A stretch of 64,000 nt of DNA from an uncultured Oscillospiraceae bacterium (GTDB lineage Bacteria; Bacillota; Clostridia; Oscillospirales; Acutalibacteraceae): contig CASFRX010000058.1 in NCBI GenBank assembly GCA_949297075.1, forward strand, positions 1 through 64,000, given 5' to 3'. Under the pieces are notes generated by a model, which did no database searches, was not told the DNA's origin, and worked only from the letters and a program-made list of their open reading frames with translations. The stretch's first letter is position 1, and every line of letters begins with the position of its first letter. Shown here piece after piece: positions 26,294-34,601 of the stretch. Both the position numbers and the translations under genes were made by a program.

Positions 26294-26300
26294 TGTAAGT

Positions 26301-26312
26301 TTACAATTGTAA
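26301..26312. promoter_or_regulatory. palindromic operator TTACAATTGTAA
   Basis: The core TACAATTGTA (26302-26311) fits the TACAnnTGTA sites bound by BlaI/MecI/CopY-type repressors. It lies 25 bases upstream of the DUF368 promoter. No such repressor gene is in this window, so the link is tentative. Confidence 0.4.
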
Positions 26313-26336
26313 AAAATTACATTTTTGCAGATAATG

Positions 26337-26365
26337 TTGAAAAAATTTCAGAATAGTAATATAAT
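26337..26365 (+). promoter_or_regulatory. promoter of the DUF368 gene
   Basis: TTGAAA (26337-26342), 17-base spacer, TATAAT (26360-26365). Confidence 0.8.
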
Positions 26366-26431
26366 GTTCGTTGCAGCTCAAATTCTGTGCGATCAAAAAT
26401 TCACTGCGGTCGCAATAAGGGAAGTACAATA

Positions 26432-27331
26432 ATGAATTTTATTAAGGGCATAGTTATCGGCCTTGGCGCCATTGCTCCGGGATTAAGCGGCAGTGTACTG
26501 TTGGTTATTTTCGGACTTTACCAAAAAACCATAACCGCCATCAGCTCAACTGTTAAAAGCGTATTCAGCTTTGCACGAAAGCTTTTGAAAAAGGAAAAAA
26601 ATCTAAAGCACAGCCAAGAAGCTAAAACAATATGGGAAAACATCAAATTCCTCGTCCCGCTTATTGCGGGCATCGGCATAGGCGTAATACTTTTCAGCAA
26701 GTTTATAGATTTTCTGCTTAACTCCTTTGAGATGCAAACTCGCTTTGCTTTTTTAGGCTTCATTCTCGGCTCAATTCCTCTGTTTTATAAAGAGGTAAAA
26801 AAAGAGGGCTTCAGTAAAAGGTATTATCTTATAATCGCCGCTGCTTTTTTAGGCGGAACATTCCTGTTTAATTTCAACAGAGATTTATTCCCTGAAGTTA
26901 CAAACCCGAACTTTTTGCAAAGCATTGTTTTGGGTCTTGCCGTAGCCGCCTCCTACATCGTTCCCGGTGTAGACAGCGCCGCCATACTCTCTGCTTTAGG
27001 TCTCTACAATTTGTGGGTAAGCTCACTTGCAAATTTAGACCTTACGGTTTTAGTTCCTGCCGCTCTCGGCCTTGTGATGGGCGTACTCGTCGTTTCGTTC
27101 ATAATCAACAAGCTAATCGCCGCATGCTACACCCTCACCTTTTCTTTTATTTTCGGTCTCTTTCTTTCCGTTGTGCCAAGCGTTATGAACGAGAGCTGTG
27201 CCGTCGGAATGAACGCAAAAACCGCAATTTCGGTAGCTATTATGATTGTCAGCTTTGTGCTTTCTCTTTTATTCAGTAATATTGAGAAATTCAAAGAGAA
27301 AAGAGAAAGCAAAGCAAGTAAAAGCAAGTAA
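26432..27331 (+). CDS. DUF368 membrane protein (polyprenyl-phosphate transporter family)
   Basis: 299 residues from the ATG at 26432; the preceding in-frame codons lack a ribosome binding site. About eight to ten transmembrane helices. Marks are GIVIGLGAIAPGLSGSVLLVIFGLY near the N-terminus and its repeat ASYIVPGVDSAAILSALGLY in the second half, an inverted-topology repeat typical of DUF368. Members of this family (PopT) recycle undecaprenyl phosphate across the membrane for wall synthesis. It stands alone behind a strong promoter. Confidence 0.9.
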   Translation: MNFIKGIVIGLGAIAPGLSGSVLLVIFGLYQKTITAISSTVKSVFSFARKLLKKEKNLKHSQEAKTIWENIKFLVPLIAGIGIGVILFSKFIDFLLNSFEMQTRFAFLGFILGSIPLFYKEVKKEGFSKRYYLIIAAAFLGGTFLFNFNRDLFPEVTNPNFLQSIVLGLAVAASYIVPGVDSAAILSALGLYNLWVSSLANLDLTVLVPAALGLVMGVLVVSFIINKLIAACYTLTFSFIFGLFLSVVPSVMNESCAVGMNAKTAISVAIMIVSFVLSLLFSNIEKFKEKRESKASKSK

Positions 27332-27341
27332 ATGAGTATTT

Positions 27342-27372
27342 AATCGCCGCTATTATAACGGCGATTATTTTA
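27342..27372. terminator. bidirectional terminator between DUF368 gene and yunB
   Basis: AATCGCCG / CGGCGATT stem (27342-27349 with 27359-27366) with T/A-rich flanks between convergent genes. Confidence 0.85.
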
Positions 27373-28008
27373 TTTTTGAGTTATTCCTGCAAAAAAAGCG
27401 GGAACTTTGCCGATGATTATAGTTTCTGCCGCAAGAGTAGTGTATGTATAAGCCGTGCTGAGAGTTTTTGTGGGGAAAACTATAAGCAAATTAACGGTAG
27501 TTTTCAAAAAAATCTGATGTCTGGTTTGGTTTATTCCTGCTTCATCAAAGCTATTTATAAAACTCGTCTGTGCGCTCCCCGTTATGCTTATAATTGCGCT
27601 TATTTTCGGCCCTCTGCCGTTTAAAAGTGCAAGACCCGTCAGCGAGCCTATGGGAATCCCAAGCTCTTTTCCGCTCAAACCGCTCAGAGAAGCAGCTATG
27701 GAAGAATTTATCTGTGATTTCAAGTCGTTGAGCTGCATAGCATTAGTTTGGATAGAAACAATATTACCGTTGGCATCACGCTGAATATCGACCATACTTT
27801 CATAGCTGATATCTGTCTGCCTCAATATATCGGGTATGTTTTGACCTGTCGCAAGAGCAGCATAGCTTTGAGCCTGAACGATAGCCGTATTGCGTATCAT
27901 AGGACGCACCCTTGCATCCAGCAGCAAAAAGGCAATCAGCATAACTAAGCTCAAACACACTGCACGGAACAAAACCGTCTTCATTTTTTTATGCCGCCCG
28001 TAATTCAT
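27370..28008 (-). CDS. yunB: sporulation protein YunB
   Basis: 212 residues. One N-terminal membrane anchor (about 11-28), then the YunB pattern: VDIQRDANGNIVSIQTNAMQLNDLKSQI, IPIGSLTGLALLNGRGPKI, SFINSFDEAGINQTRHQI and IGKVPAFF. In Bacillus it is a sigma-E-dependent protein needed for normal sporulation. Start ATG at 28008 after GAGGGGG. Together with cotJC it shows the organism can make, or recently could make, endospores. Confidence 0.93.
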   Translation of the reverse strand: MNYGRHKKMKTVLFRAVCLSLVMLIAFLLLDARVRPMIRNTAIVQAQSYAALATGQNIPDILRQTDISYESMVDIQRDANGNIVSIQTNAMQLNDLKSQINSSIAASLSGLSGKELGIPIGSLTGLALLNGRGPKISAIISITGSAQTSFINSFDEAGINQTRHQIFLKTTVNLLIVFPTKTLSTAYTYTTLAAETIIIGKVPAFFAGITQK

Positions 28009-28078
28009 AAACGCACCCCCTCATATCATTATATGATTACTGTAAAATATTTGTAATTATTAATGTGAAGCAATGCAC

Positions 28079-28107
28079 TTGACTAATCATAAAAAGCAAT
28101 GTAAAAT
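28079..28107 (+). promoter_or_regulatory. promoter of the DUF1292 gene
   Basis: TTGACT (28079-28084), 17-base spacer, TAAAAT (28102-28107). Confidence 0.65.
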
Positions 28108-28144
28108 ACTATTGAAAGAAATACTAAACACAGGAGCACTAAAA

Positions 28145-28453
28145 ATGAGCAAGGAATATGATCCCGATATAGTCAGCGTTGTTGATGAAGAGGGTAAAGA
28201 GCATATTTTTGAAGAATTGGACAGAATAGAAACTGACAGCGGCAGATATGTTGCGCTTCTGCCCGTTTACGACGACCCTGCCGAGCAGCTTGAAGACAGC
28301 GGTGAAATAATCATTCTCAAAGTCAGCGAGGAAGACGGAGAAACCTACCTTTCCGCTATTGAGGACGAAGCTGAATTCAACGAAATCGGCAATCTTTTTG
28401 AAGAAAGACTTGCAGACCTCTTCGAGCTTGACGAAGAAGAGGAAGAGGAATAA
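28145..28453 (+). CDS. DUF1292 acidic protein (YrzB-like)
   Basis: 102 residues, very acidic, from the ATG at 28145 (AGGAG 9 bases upstream). The pattern of ...IVSVVDEEGKEHIFEELDRIETDSGRYVALLPV... and a poly-Glu tail is that of DUF1292/YrzB. In many Firmicutes it lies with ruvX and ireB; here it stands alone ahead of a structured non-coding region. Function is unknown. Confidence 0.88.
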   Translation: MSKEYDPDIVSVVDEEGKEHIFEELDRIETDSGRYVALLPVYDDPAEQLEDSGEIIILKVSEEDGETYLSAIEDEAEFNEIGNLFEERLADLFELDEEEEEE

Positions 28454-28467
28454 ACCGAAACTAAACA

Positions 28468-28660
28468 GCACCCTGCTTTGTTCGAGTAAATTTTCGGCAA
28501 TACTAACCCAACACTCTTTTTCAAGGGAAGCCCACTCCGGCAGCGGATTGCAGACCTCCCGCTTTTCAGCGGACGAAGGGAGCGTGAACCTGTTGGGAGG
28601 CCGCCCACCTGCTTTTAATTGCAGGTTAATATTCGCCGTTAAGCGGCACGGCGGGGTGCT
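28468..28660 (+). ncRNA. structured RNA, candidate 6S RNA (ssrS)
   Basis: The ~190 bases between the DUF1292 gene and the next ORF have no convincing frame but are closed by AGCACCC (28468-28474) pairing with GGGTGCT (28654-28660). Inside are further helices: CCTCCC (about 28553) with GGGAGG (about 28592), ACCTGC/GCAGGT, and GCCG/CGGC near the 3' end. Length, a long bulged rod and the GC-rich closing stem are what a 6S RNA, which mimics an open promoter and binds RNA polymerase, looks like. The identity is inferred from shape and length only. Confidence 0.5.
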
Positions 28661-28682
28661 CAGAAACTAATAAGGTGATATT

Positions 28683-29354
28683 TTGAAAAAAATATTTGAT
28701 TTTGAAATTTACGGCCTGCTTCCTATTGAAAAAGGCTTTTTATACATCAAGCCCGAAATATTGCCCGACGGCAAGGTTAAGGGCCAATTTTTCGGCGTTG
28801 AGGCACAAACCGGCAGAACTGTACCCGTTACAAAATGGGTTTATTTTGAAAACAAATTCGGCCCTGCATACAAGGAAATTTCCTCGCAGATTAAAGACTA
28901 TATTTCCTGCGAAACAGGCTTTCTTGCCAACAACAGCACGGTTTTGCTTTATCCCGACGGAGATTTGGGCATATTCAATTCAAAGGGCGTTGCCGTATGG
29001 ACAGGTGCGCTCAAATATAACGACGCCCCTGTCAGAGGCGTTGCTGTTGACGGAAAATGCTTTTGGAGCGTAGTTCCCGATCTGAATGCCGTTATATGCT
29101 ACGCAACAGATGAAAAGCGAGTTCAAATGAGAATAGGCGGCGGAAAGTCCACCGCATTTATTAATCCAACCTCATTAGTGCGCTATAACGACAATTTATA
29201 CATATGCAATGAAGGTTCAAACAAGGTTCGCACAATTTCTCTGAACAACTATGCAGTCAGCGATTATCTTGAATTTGACGAGCCCGTCAAAAAATATTTT
29301 TTGGCAGGCGGCAAAGAATTTGTGCTTTTAAAATCCGGTTTATACGAGCTTTAA
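28683..29354 (+). CDS. hypothetical beta-propeller-like protein
   Basis: 223 residues with a TTG start preceded by AAGGTGAT. No signal peptide or membrane segment. Regularly spaced short beta-like stretches (LLYPDGDLGIFNSKGVAVWTG, VRGVAVDGKCFWSVVP, NPTSLVRYNDNLYICNEGSNKVRTI) suggest an NHL- or propeller-type fold of few blades. No catalytic motif is visible. It follows the structured RNA by 22 bases and ends at a terminator. I do not recognise its function. Confidence 0.7.
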   Translation: MKKIFDFEIYGLLPIEKGFLYIKPEILPDGKVKGQFFGVEAQTGRTVPVTKWVYFENKFGPAYKEISSQIKDYISCETGFLANNSTVLLYPDGDLGIFNSKGVAVWTGALKYNDAPVRGVAVDGKCFWSVVPDLNAVICYATDEKRVQMRIGGGKSTAFINPTSLVRYNDNLYICNEGSNKVRTISLNNYAVSDYLEFDEPVKKYFLAGGKEFVLLKSGLYEL

Positions 29355-29363
29355 TACATAAAA

Positions 29364-29398
29364 AAATCTCCGTTGAACTCAACGGAGATAAATTTTTA
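29364..29398. terminator. bidirectional terminator
   Basis: AATCTCCGTTG / CAACGGAGAT stem (29365-29375 with 29380-29389), T/A-rich on both sides, between convergent genes. Confidence 0.85.
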
Positions 29399-29407
29399 TC
29401 TGACACT

Positions 29408-30418
29408 TTATCCTATTAAAGACAATATGAATGATATAAACATTTTGAACAAGTCAAGCATAATATTGATAATCATGCCAAAAATTGATGTTGGTTTTTC
29501 TTCGGGCTGTGCAGGCTCTGCAGGAGGAACTTTTTCGCCGCTGTATTTTTCATACATTTTAAGAGCATCATCAAGCTCATTTACGGCAAGCCTGCGATAA
29601 ACGGAAGCCTGAATATCCGATGAATTTCTGCTGTAATAATACATGTACTTTCCTGCAACAACATTAGGGTCAATGTCGTATTTTTCCGCTGAACTGCGCT
29701 CAATCGGGATTGAATCTTTAGTTGGCGGAGTATTAACAAGCAGACTGCTCTGAGCATATATGGCACGGATAAGCTCATATTCCTTTTGATTATTAAAGCC
29801 GCCCAAATTTTCAAAGGCTTTAAATATTACATCGCTGTTAACGCCCTGCTGAACGGTACGGGACCAAATGACATTTTTGAGTGCCAAGGTGTAATTATCA
29901 ACCTTAAAACCGGGAATCTGTGATTCAAGCTTCGCCACCATTACATCATAAAAACGAGCCTTTGTAAATTCGTGCTGCAAAAGCAAAAATGCAGCAGAAT
30001 CTTCCTCTGCGATGCTTTTCCATGCGGTATTAAAGCAATCCGAATAGCTGTTGCCGTCCAAAGCATAGGCATTGAGCAATGTGTTGCCTGTTACAACTCC
30101 CTTGCCGGAGCTTACACACCAATTTGCAAAGGCAAGAGGAACTCCGTAAACGCTTGAAAACTGATATGCACCGTATGAAACTCCGCCTGTATCCTTGCCC
30201 TCGGAAATAGTTGCAGGATTGCCGTTTGATTCATACTTAGCAGAAAGGCTGCCCAGAAGCATTGCATCATCCTGTGCATCCGTTGCTTCACCTTGCAGAG
30301 CTATGTAGTATTCGGGCTCTAATCCCTCCAAAGCAATTTCGTCTGCCGCAAAAGCACTGACGCCTGATGACATTAGTAAAATTACTGAAAGAAAAATTGC
30401 TAAAACTGACTTTTTCAT
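29408..30418 (-). CDS. secreted lysozyme-like protein with C-terminal membrane anchor
   Basis: 336 residues from the ATG at 30418 (GAGGTGAT upstream). A signal peptide (about 1-24) is followed by a ~230-residue domain. Its start, SAKYESNGNPATISEGKDTGGVSYGAYQF, resembles the lysozyme/muramidase-like domain also seen in some phage and VgrG-associated proteins. The Glu in YESNG would be the candidate acid. Then come a Pro/Glu linker (GEKVPPAEPAQPEEK) and a C-terminal hydrophobic helix. Wall hydrolase activity is inferred. Confidence 0.6.
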   Translation of the reverse strand: MKKSVLAIFLSVILLMSSGVSAFAADEIALEGLEPEYYIALQGEATDAQDDAMLLGSLSAKYESNGNPATISEGKDTGGVSYGAYQFSSVYGVPLAFANWCVSSGKGVVTGNTLLNAYALDGNSYSDCFNTAWKSIAEEDSAAFLLLQHEFTKARFYDVMVAKLESQIPGFKVDNYTLALKNVIWSRTVQQGVNSDVIFKAFENLGGFNNQKEYELIRAIYAQSSLLVNTPPTKDSIPIERSSAEKYDIDPNVVAGKYMYYYSRNSSDIQASVYRRLAVNELDDALKMYEKYSGEKVPPAEPAQPEEKPTSIFGMIINIMLDLFKMFISFILSLIG

Positions 30419-30435
30419 AAGATCACCTCTCGCTG

Positions 30436-30464
30436 ATTTTACATTAAAACACAGCAAAAGTCAA
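30436..30464 (-). promoter_or_regulatory. promoter of the lysozyme-like gene
   Basis: On the minus strand: TTGACT (30464-30459), 17-base spacer, TAAAAT (30441-30436). Confidence 0.7.
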
Positions 30465-30518
30465 TGCAATAAAACGCTAAACCTACAGAGCATTCCCGTA
30501 TATTTTTAATAATTTCAC

Positions 30519-30547
30519 TTGTGAAACCCGGTTTGTTTTGTTATAAT
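30519..30547 (+). promoter_or_regulatory. promoter of rmuC
   Basis: TTGTGA (30519-30524), 17-base spacer, TATAAT (30542-30547), divergent from the promoter at 30436. Confidence 0.7.
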
Positions 30548-30577
30548 AAGAATAATTATATGGTGGGAGGGTTATGT

Positions 30578-31879
30578 GTGCCATCCAACGGTACTATTGC
30601 CGCTTTAGTCGGCATTGCAATAATTCTGCTTATTGCGACATTAATAATGCTATATACACTCATAAAAAAGAGCAGCGGCAAACAGCTTGACGGCGAAAAG
30701 ATTCAGAGAATGATGGCTGACGAATTTGAGCGCAACCGCCGGGAAATGACCATAGGCCAAAAGGATATGCGCGAGCAAACAGCTCAAAGCCTTGGCGAAA
30801 TGGCGAAAAAGCTGGACGAAATGACAAGGTTCAATTACGAAGCTCAGGCTAAAACAACTCAGGCGCTAAACAGCTCCCTTGAAAGCATACAGCGCAAGAA
30901 TACCGAGCAAAACGAAAAGCTCACCAACACGGTAGCTCAAGCCATAAACCAGATGCAGCAGAGCAACGAAAAGAAGCTTGACCAAATGCGTGAAACCGTT
31001 GACGAAAAGCTAAACGCAACTTTGACTCAAAGATTAAACAGCTCTTTCAAAACAGTTTCCGATCAGCTTGAAAATGTCAACAAATCCCTTGGCGAAATGA
31101 AAGAGCTTTCAAGCGGAGTTACGGCAAATGTCTCCACACTCAACAAGGTTTTGACCAATGTTAAAGCACGAGGCACATGGGCAGAAGTCAACCTTGAAAA
31201 CATACTTGACCAGACTATCCCCGGTATGTATGTCAAAAACTACGCTCCCGTTGAAGGAAGCCAGGCAAAGGTTGAATTTGCAGTCAAAATCCCTGCAGGC
31301 GACGGCAGCGGAAGCATTACATATTTGCCCATAGATTCAAAATTCCCCATGGAAGACTATGTTCGCCTTTGCACAGCAGCAGAAAACGCTGACGCTCAAG
31401 CTCTCGCAGAGGCAAAAAAGGCTTTGACCAACAGAATTAAAGACGAAGCAAAGCTTATCACCAAATACATAGTTGTGCCGCAGACAACGCCTTACGCCAT
31501 TATGTACCTTGCCACAGAGGGCTTATATGCCGAAATTGCCGCTTCTCCCGACGGTTTGCCGGAAAAGCTCAGAAGCGACTACAACATCATGATAGCAGGT
31601 CCCACAACCATAACTGCCCTGCTCTCCTCCCTTGCTTTAGGCTTCAAAGCAGTTGCCATAAATGAAAAGGCAAACGAGGTAAGGCATCTGCTTGCGGCGG
31701 CAAAGACGCAATATGACAAATTCGGAGATATGCTTGAAAAAGCCAAGCGCAAAATTGACGATGCAGGCAAAGCTCTTGACGATGCGCAAAACAGAAACCG
31801 CTTGATCCAAAAGAAACTGAAAACCGTTGAAGCAATCGACGGCGCAAGCGCCGATACGGTTTTGGGAATAGAAGAATAA
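30578..31879 (+). CDS. rmuC: DNA recombination protein RmuC
   Basis: 433 residues from the GTG at 30578, placed 7 bases after GGGAGGG. One N-terminal membrane helix (about residues 6-26), a long coiled coil (about 35-190), then the RmuC nuclease-like domain: GTWAEVNLENILDQTIPGMYVKNY, VEFAVKIP, LPIDSKFPMEDY, ILYLATEGLYAEI-type segment (MYLATEGLYAEIA) and PTTITALLSSLALGFK. RmuC limits inversions at short inverted repeats. The GH3 gene follows by 28 bases and may share the transcript. Confidence 0.93.
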   Translation: MPSNGTIAALVGIAIILLIATLIMLYTLIKKSSGKQLDGEKIQRMMADEFERNRREMTIGQKDMREQTAQSLGEMAKKLDEMTRFNYEAQAKTTQALNSSLESIQRKNTEQNEKLTNTVAQAINQMQQSNEKKLDQMRETVDEKLNATLTQRLNSSFKTVSDQLENVNKSLGEMKELSSGVTANVSTLNKVLTNVKARGTWAEVNLENILDQTIPGMYVKNYAPVEGSQAKVEFAVKIPAGDGSGSITYLPIDSKFPMEDYVRLCTAAENADAQALAEAKKALTNRIKDEAKLITKYIVVPQTTPYAIMYLATEGLYAEIAASPDGLPEKLRSDYNIMIAGPTTITALLSSLALGFKAVAINEKANEVRHLLAAAKTQYDKFGDMLEKAKRKIDDAGKALDDAQNRNRLIQKKLKTVEAIDGASADTVLGIEE

Positions 31880-31907
31880 AATATTAACACTAATATAGGA
31901 GGACAAT

Positions 31908-34325
31908 ATGAACGACCCTAAATCAATTCTTTCGCAAATGACCCTCGAAGAAAAAGCCGCTATCTGCGACGGCGCAGATTTCTGGCACATGAAGGGCATG
32001 GAAAAGTACGGTTTTCCATCAATCATGGTCTGCGACGGCCCTCACGGACTTCGTAAAAAGGACTATGAAAAGAAAGGCGACAGCCTGAGCAACAGCGTTC
32101 CCGCAATCAGCTACCCCACAGCCGCCTCTACGGCAAGCTCATGGGACAGCGAACTGCTTTACGCAATGGGCGTTGCTTTGGGCAAAAAATGCCTCAAGGA
32201 AGATGTCGGCGTGCTTCTCGGCCCCGGTATCAACATGAAGCGTTCTCCCCTTTGCGGCAGAAACTTTGAATATTTCTCCGAGGACCCCGTTCTTGCCGGC
32301 GAACTTGCCGCAGGCTTCATCAACGGCGTTCAGTCCATGGGTGTGGGCACATCCCTCAAGCACTTTTGTGCAAACAGCCAGGAAACTCGCCGAATGACCT
32401 GCGACAGCGTTGTTGACGAGCGTGCTCTGCGCGAAATTTATCTCACAGCTTTTGAAATAGCAGTCAAAAAGGCTAAACCGTGGACTGTTATGAACTCATA
32501 CAACAAGATTAACGGCGCTCACGGCTCCGAAAACAAGCACACTCAGATTGATATTCTCCGCAAAGAATGGGGCTTTGACGGCGTAGTAGTCAGCGACTGG
32601 GGCGCAGTTAACAACAGAGTTCTCGGCCTCAAAAACGGCAACGACCTTGAAATGCCCTCTTCAGCAGGTTCAGGCGCAAAGAAAATTGTTGAAGCAGTTA
32701 AAAACGGCGAACTTGACGAAGCCGTTGTTAACGAAAGAGCTCTCAATGTGCTCAACCTCATCAAGAAAGCTGCAGACGGCGCACAGCCCGGCTACAAGTA
32801 TAACGACGCTGACGACCAGGATTTTGCAAGAAAAGTTGCGGCAAACTCCATGGTTCTCCTCAAAAACGACGGCGTTCTTCCCCTTAAGAAAGGCAGCAAA
32901 ATTGCTGTTATAGGTGAGCTTGCACGCAAGCCTCGCTATCAGGGTGCCGGCAGCTCACACATCAATCCCACACAGCTTGACAACGGCCTTGATGAGCTTA
33001 AAAAGCTCGGCTTCAATGTTGAATTTGCTCAGGGCTATGAGCTTTCCAAGAAGAAAGCAAAGAACAACGACAGCCTTATCGGTCAGGCAGCAGCTCTTGC
33101 CGCAAAATGCGAAACAGCAGTTCTCTTCATCGGTCTTACAGATGAATATGAAGCAGAGGGCTTTGACAGAACCCATATGAACCTACCCGAAGCACACGAC
33201 AAGCTCGTTGCAGAGGTTCTCAAGGTCAACAAGAATGTTGTTATTGTTCTTGCAGGCGGTTCTCCTGTTGAAATGCCTTGGAGCGATGATGTTGCGGCTA
33301 TTCTCAACAGCTACCTCGGCGGTCAGGCAGGCGCAGGCGCAGTTGCCGATATTCTCTCCGGTGCTGTCAACCCCAGCGGCAAGCTTCCCGAAACCTATCC
33401 CATGGTTTACTCCGATACACCGGCTTATAAAAACTTCCCCGGTAATCCTGCAAGCGTAGAATACCGTGAAAGCGTTTACATTGGCTACAGATACTACGAA
33501 AAGGCTCAGCAGGCAGTCCGTTATCCCTTTGGATTTGGTCTTTCCTACACAACCTTTGAATATTCAGACCTTAAGCTCGATAAAACCGAAATGAGCGAAT
33601 CCGACACTCTCACCGTTACCTGCAAAATCAAGAACACAGGCGCAGTTGCAGGCGCAGAAATCGCACAGCTCTATGTTGCAGACAAGGTAAGCACAATTTA
33701 TCGCCCTGTTAAGGAGCTCAAGGGCTTCAAAAAGGTATTTTTACAGCCGGGCGAAGAAAAGGAAATCAGCTTTGAGCTTTCAAAGCGTGCCTTTGCTTTC
33801 TACAATGTAAATATCAACGACTGGTGCGTTGAAAGCGGCGAATTTGATATACTTGTCGGCGCTTCAAGCGCAGATATCAAGCTTTCAGCTACAGTTAATG
33901 TAACAGGCTCAGATGAGAACATTCCCGACTACTCTGCAACTGCTCCCATCTACTATACAGGTAAGGTACAGGATGTGCCCGATGAGCAGTTTGTTGCAGT
34001 CCTCGGCAGAGAGCTTCCGCCCGCAACCTACGACCCCAACAGAAAGCTCTCCATTGCTGATACATTTGAAAGCTGCAGCCACACAAAGAACGGCAAGCGT
34101 ATGTATAATCTCCTTTGCGCTGTTGTGCCGGCAGGCTTTGCACAGGGCATTGCATTGCAGACGCCTTTCCGTGATTTCATCAGCATGAGCGGCGGCGTAT
34201 TCAGCGAGAATATGGCGGACGGACTTGTTAAATGCCTGAGCGGCGAAAAAGGCGGTATACGCAAGATTCTCAAGGGCATTCCCGGCGCAATCGCAGGCGT
34301 TGGTCCTCTTCTCAAAAACATCTAA
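31908..34325 (+). CDS. glycoside hydrolase family 3 beta-glucosidase
   Basis: 805 residues, no signal peptide, so intracellular. GH3 N-terminal barrel with GPGINMKRSPLCGRNFEYFSEDP and the nucleophile Asp in FDGVVVSDWGAV. GH3 C-terminal sandwich domain follows (AVIGELARKPRYQGAGSSHI), and after it a fibronectin-III-like domain (VTCKIKNTGAVAGAEIAQLYV). An extra ~130-residue C-terminal tail lies after the FnIII domain. It probably hydrolyses imported beta-glucosides or cello-oligosaccharides. AGGAGG precedes the ATG. Confidence 0.92.
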   Translation: MNDPKSILSQMTLEEKAAICDGADFWHMKGMEKYGFPSIMVCDGPHGLRKKDYEKKGDSLSNSVPAISYPTAASTASSWDSELLYAMGVALGKKCLKEDVGVLLGPGINMKRSPLCGRNFEYFSEDPVLAGELAAGFINGVQSMGVGTSLKHFCANSQETRRMTCDSVVDERALREIYLTAFEIAVKKAKPWTVMNSYNKINGAHGSENKHTQIDILRKEWGFDGVVVSDWGAVNNRVLGLKNGNDLEMPSSAGSGAKKIVEAVKNGELDEAVVNERALNVLNLIKKAADGAQPGYKYNDADDQDFARKVAANSMVLLKNDGVLPLKKGSKIAVIGELARKPRYQGAGSSHINPTQLDNGLDELKKLGFNVEFAQGYELSKKKAKNNDSLIGQAAALAAKCETAVLFIGLTDEYEAEGFDRTHMNLPEAHDKLVAEVLKVNKNVVIVLAGGSPVEMPWSDDVAAILNSYLGGQAGAGAVADILSGAVNPSGKLPETYPMVYSDTPAYKNFPGNPASVEYRESVYIGYRYYEKAQQAVRYPFGFGLSYTTFEYSDLKLDKTEMSESDTLTVTCKIKNTGAVAGAEIAQLYVADKVSTIYRPVKELKGFKKVFLQPGEEKEISFELSKRAFAFYNVNINDWCVESGEFDILVGASSADIKLSATVNVTGSDENIPDYSATAPIYYTGKVQDVPDEQFVAVLGRELPPATYDPNRKLSIADTFESCSHTKNGKRMYNLLCAVVPAGFAQGIALQTPFRDFISMSGGVFSENMADGLVKCLSGEKGGIRKILKGIPGAIAGVGPLLKNI

Positions 34326-34340
34326 ATTAATCTGTTTTCG

Positions 34341-34378
34341 GACGGTTGCAGTCAGTGCTGCAGCCGTCTTGATATTTT
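34341..34378 (+). terminator. terminator after the GH3 gene
   Basis: An 11-bp stem GACGGTTGCAG / CTGCAGCCGTC (one G-T) with a T-rich tail. Confidence 0.8.
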
Positions 34379-34601
34379 CTAAACAATTTTTCAGAAAGAC
34401 TAACCGCCGAAAAGCACAAAACAGTATCGCTTTCGGGCTGAGTTTGGATAACACTTACCATCTTAGGGCAAAAATGCCTAAAAAATATCGAAAATTACCG
34501 AAAATGTTTGTAGTATTTTTAATTGAAGATTTGACAAAAATAATATATATTATTAGGTGTCAATTTAGTATCAACTATTTGATTGAAAGGAGTCAAAACA
34601 A

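Noticed and set aside
28359..28670. 103-codon frame across the structured RNA region
   Set aside because: It overlaps the DUF1292 gene in another frame, has no ribosome binding site and cuts across paired stems.
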